The notes under the pieces were generated by a model. That model was not told the DNA's origin, searched no databases, and saw only the letters and a program-made list of their open reading frames with translations. Both the position numbers and the translations under genes were made by a program. Positions 7,040 to 7,398 of a stretch of 7,398 nt of DNA are shown here, piece by piece (the first letter of the stretch is position 1; each line of letters begins with the position of its first letter). Source of the stretch: Desulfobacterales bacterium (GTDB lineage Bacteria; Desulfobacterota; Desulfobacteria; Desulfobacterales; JAUCGF01). The stretch covers positions 1-7,398 of the forward strand of contig JAOZRC010000262.1 in the NCBI GenBank assembly GCA_029940345.1, read 5' to 3'.

Positions 7040-7068
7040 ATTATACTTATCCCATTTTGGTTTTTCAT
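7040..7068 (-). promoter_or_regulatory. Sigma-70-type promoter for the kinase/regulator operon
   Basis: Reading leftward, ATGAAA (7068-7063, 4 of 6 matches to TTGACA) is followed by a 17-base spacer and a perfect TATAAT (7045-7040). Transcription should begin near 7033, giving a leader of about 24 bases that contains the AGGA before GTG 7009. The position supports the shorter kinase start. No operator-like repeat overlaps the -10; the short palindrome at 7081-7096 lies just upstream of the -35. Confidence 0.65.
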
Positions 7069-7080
7069 AAATAGCAGAGT

Positions 7081-7096
7081 GCAAGCTTCAGCTTGC
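7081..7096. repeat. Short palindrome upstream of the kinase promoter
   Basis: GCAAGCT (7081-7087) and AGCTTGC (7090-7096) are perfect reverse complements with a 2-base spacer. The element begins 13 bases beyond the -35 hexamer of the kinase promoter. It could be an activator or repressor site, or another copy of a dispersed palindromic repeat; I recall similar GCAAGCTTCAGCTTGC-like elements in environmental genomes but cannot verify this here. Confidence 0.55.
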
Positions 7097-7398
7097 GGGT
7101 GTAATTTGGAAAATTTAAAATGGGAATATGATACTTGGGAGCGCCGCCTGATAAAATCCGACCTGTACAGTGCTGCTAAATGTCGATGGCACAGAAAGGG
7201 GGTGCAAAAATATCGGGAGCCAAGGGGAATATATCCGTAAGCAAAAATTCTATAATTATTACTATATTGTTGCGTGAAAGGCAAGCGTGTAGTATACATA
7301 ATTTATTTTTTCTGATTATAATGGATTTTTTGGGGGGGAATACCAAACTTGACAAATTATTATTTTTACCTCGAAGAGGTCAGGTAATATAGCCTGGG
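7097..7398. other. AT-rich intergenic stretch with no supported gene
   Basis: These 302 bases hold no credible coding region on either strand; the short open frames lack ribosome sites and have unlikely composition. A weak rightward promoter-like pair is present: TTGCGT at 7270-7275, a 17-base spacer, then TATACA at 7293-7298. It could serve a gene beyond the right edge. A run of six T then seven G lies at 7326-7338. Near the edge, ACCTC (7368-7372) and GAGGT (7376-7380) form a small dyad, nested within a looser TTACCT/AGGTAA pair (7366-7386). None of these has a clear assignment. Confidence 0.5.

Noticed and set aside
7187..7205. Sigma-54-like promoter (TGGCAC followed by GTGC)
   Set aside because: The spacing between the GG and GC elements is 14 bases rather than the required 10.
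6905..7240. Rightward 111-residue frame overlapping the kinase N-terminus
   Set aside because: Its first part is antisense to the kinase membrane segment, and the rest lies in intergenic repeat-like sequence with no start signal.
7006..7299. Leftward 97-residue frame upstream of the kinase
   Set aside because: It covers the kinase promoter and palindrome, has no ribosome site and its composition is unlike a real protein.
7349..7390. Perfect TTGACA -35 element near the right edge
   Set aside because: There is no -10-like hexamer at 16-18 bases; the nearest candidate, TAATAT, is 30 bases away.

Overview
The window carries four convincing protein genes in two convergent pairs, flanked by short repetitive elements. 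Two genes read rightward: a membrane metalloprotease of the site-2 protease type (346-1167) and a 915-residue mosaic membrane protein (1199-3946). Two read leftward as a two-component signalling operon: a hybrid sensor histidine kinase (7009 down to 4664) and, 2 bases after its stop, a response regulator (4661-4008). No rRNA, tRNA, CRISPR array, transposase or phage gene was seen.

Organism: the kinase has a classic two-membrane-segment sensor layout, and the mosaic protein ends in a propeller best read as periplasmic. Base composition is moderate and promoter and ribosome-binding signals are conventional. This suggests a Gram-negative bacterium. The abundance of short palindromic intergenic repeats and the Cys-rich tail on the response regulator remind me of environmental lineages such as Desulfobacterota or KSB1-like phyla. 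That placement is an impression from memory, not something the sequence proves.

Layout. Bases 1-345 contain no gene and are largely a patchwork of repeats: a 40-base unit present twice at a 52-base period, a perfect 25-base inverted repeat whose arms are themselves hairpins, a 17-base tandem duplication inside it, and a 9-bp stem-loop just before the protease start. The protease and mosaic genes are 31 bases apart and probably form one transcript. The mosaic protein joins an N-terminal zinc ribbon, a hydrophobic segment, an unassigned region, a B-box-like zinc finger, an RDD membrane domain and a PQQ-type beta-propeller. Bases 3947-4007 are an A/C-rich spacer between the convergent pairs. Bases 7010-7398 hold the kinase promoter, a short palindrome and AT-rich sequence with no supported gene.

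How they may work together: the kinase should sense a periplasmic or membrane signal, pass phosphate through its own receiver domain and probably to the cotranscribed response regulator. That regulator has no DNA-binding domain, so its output may be protein-protein or metal-dependent. Whether the signalling pair controls the protease/mosaic pair is unknown. The mosaic protein and its pairing with a site-2 protease is the most unusual thing here.
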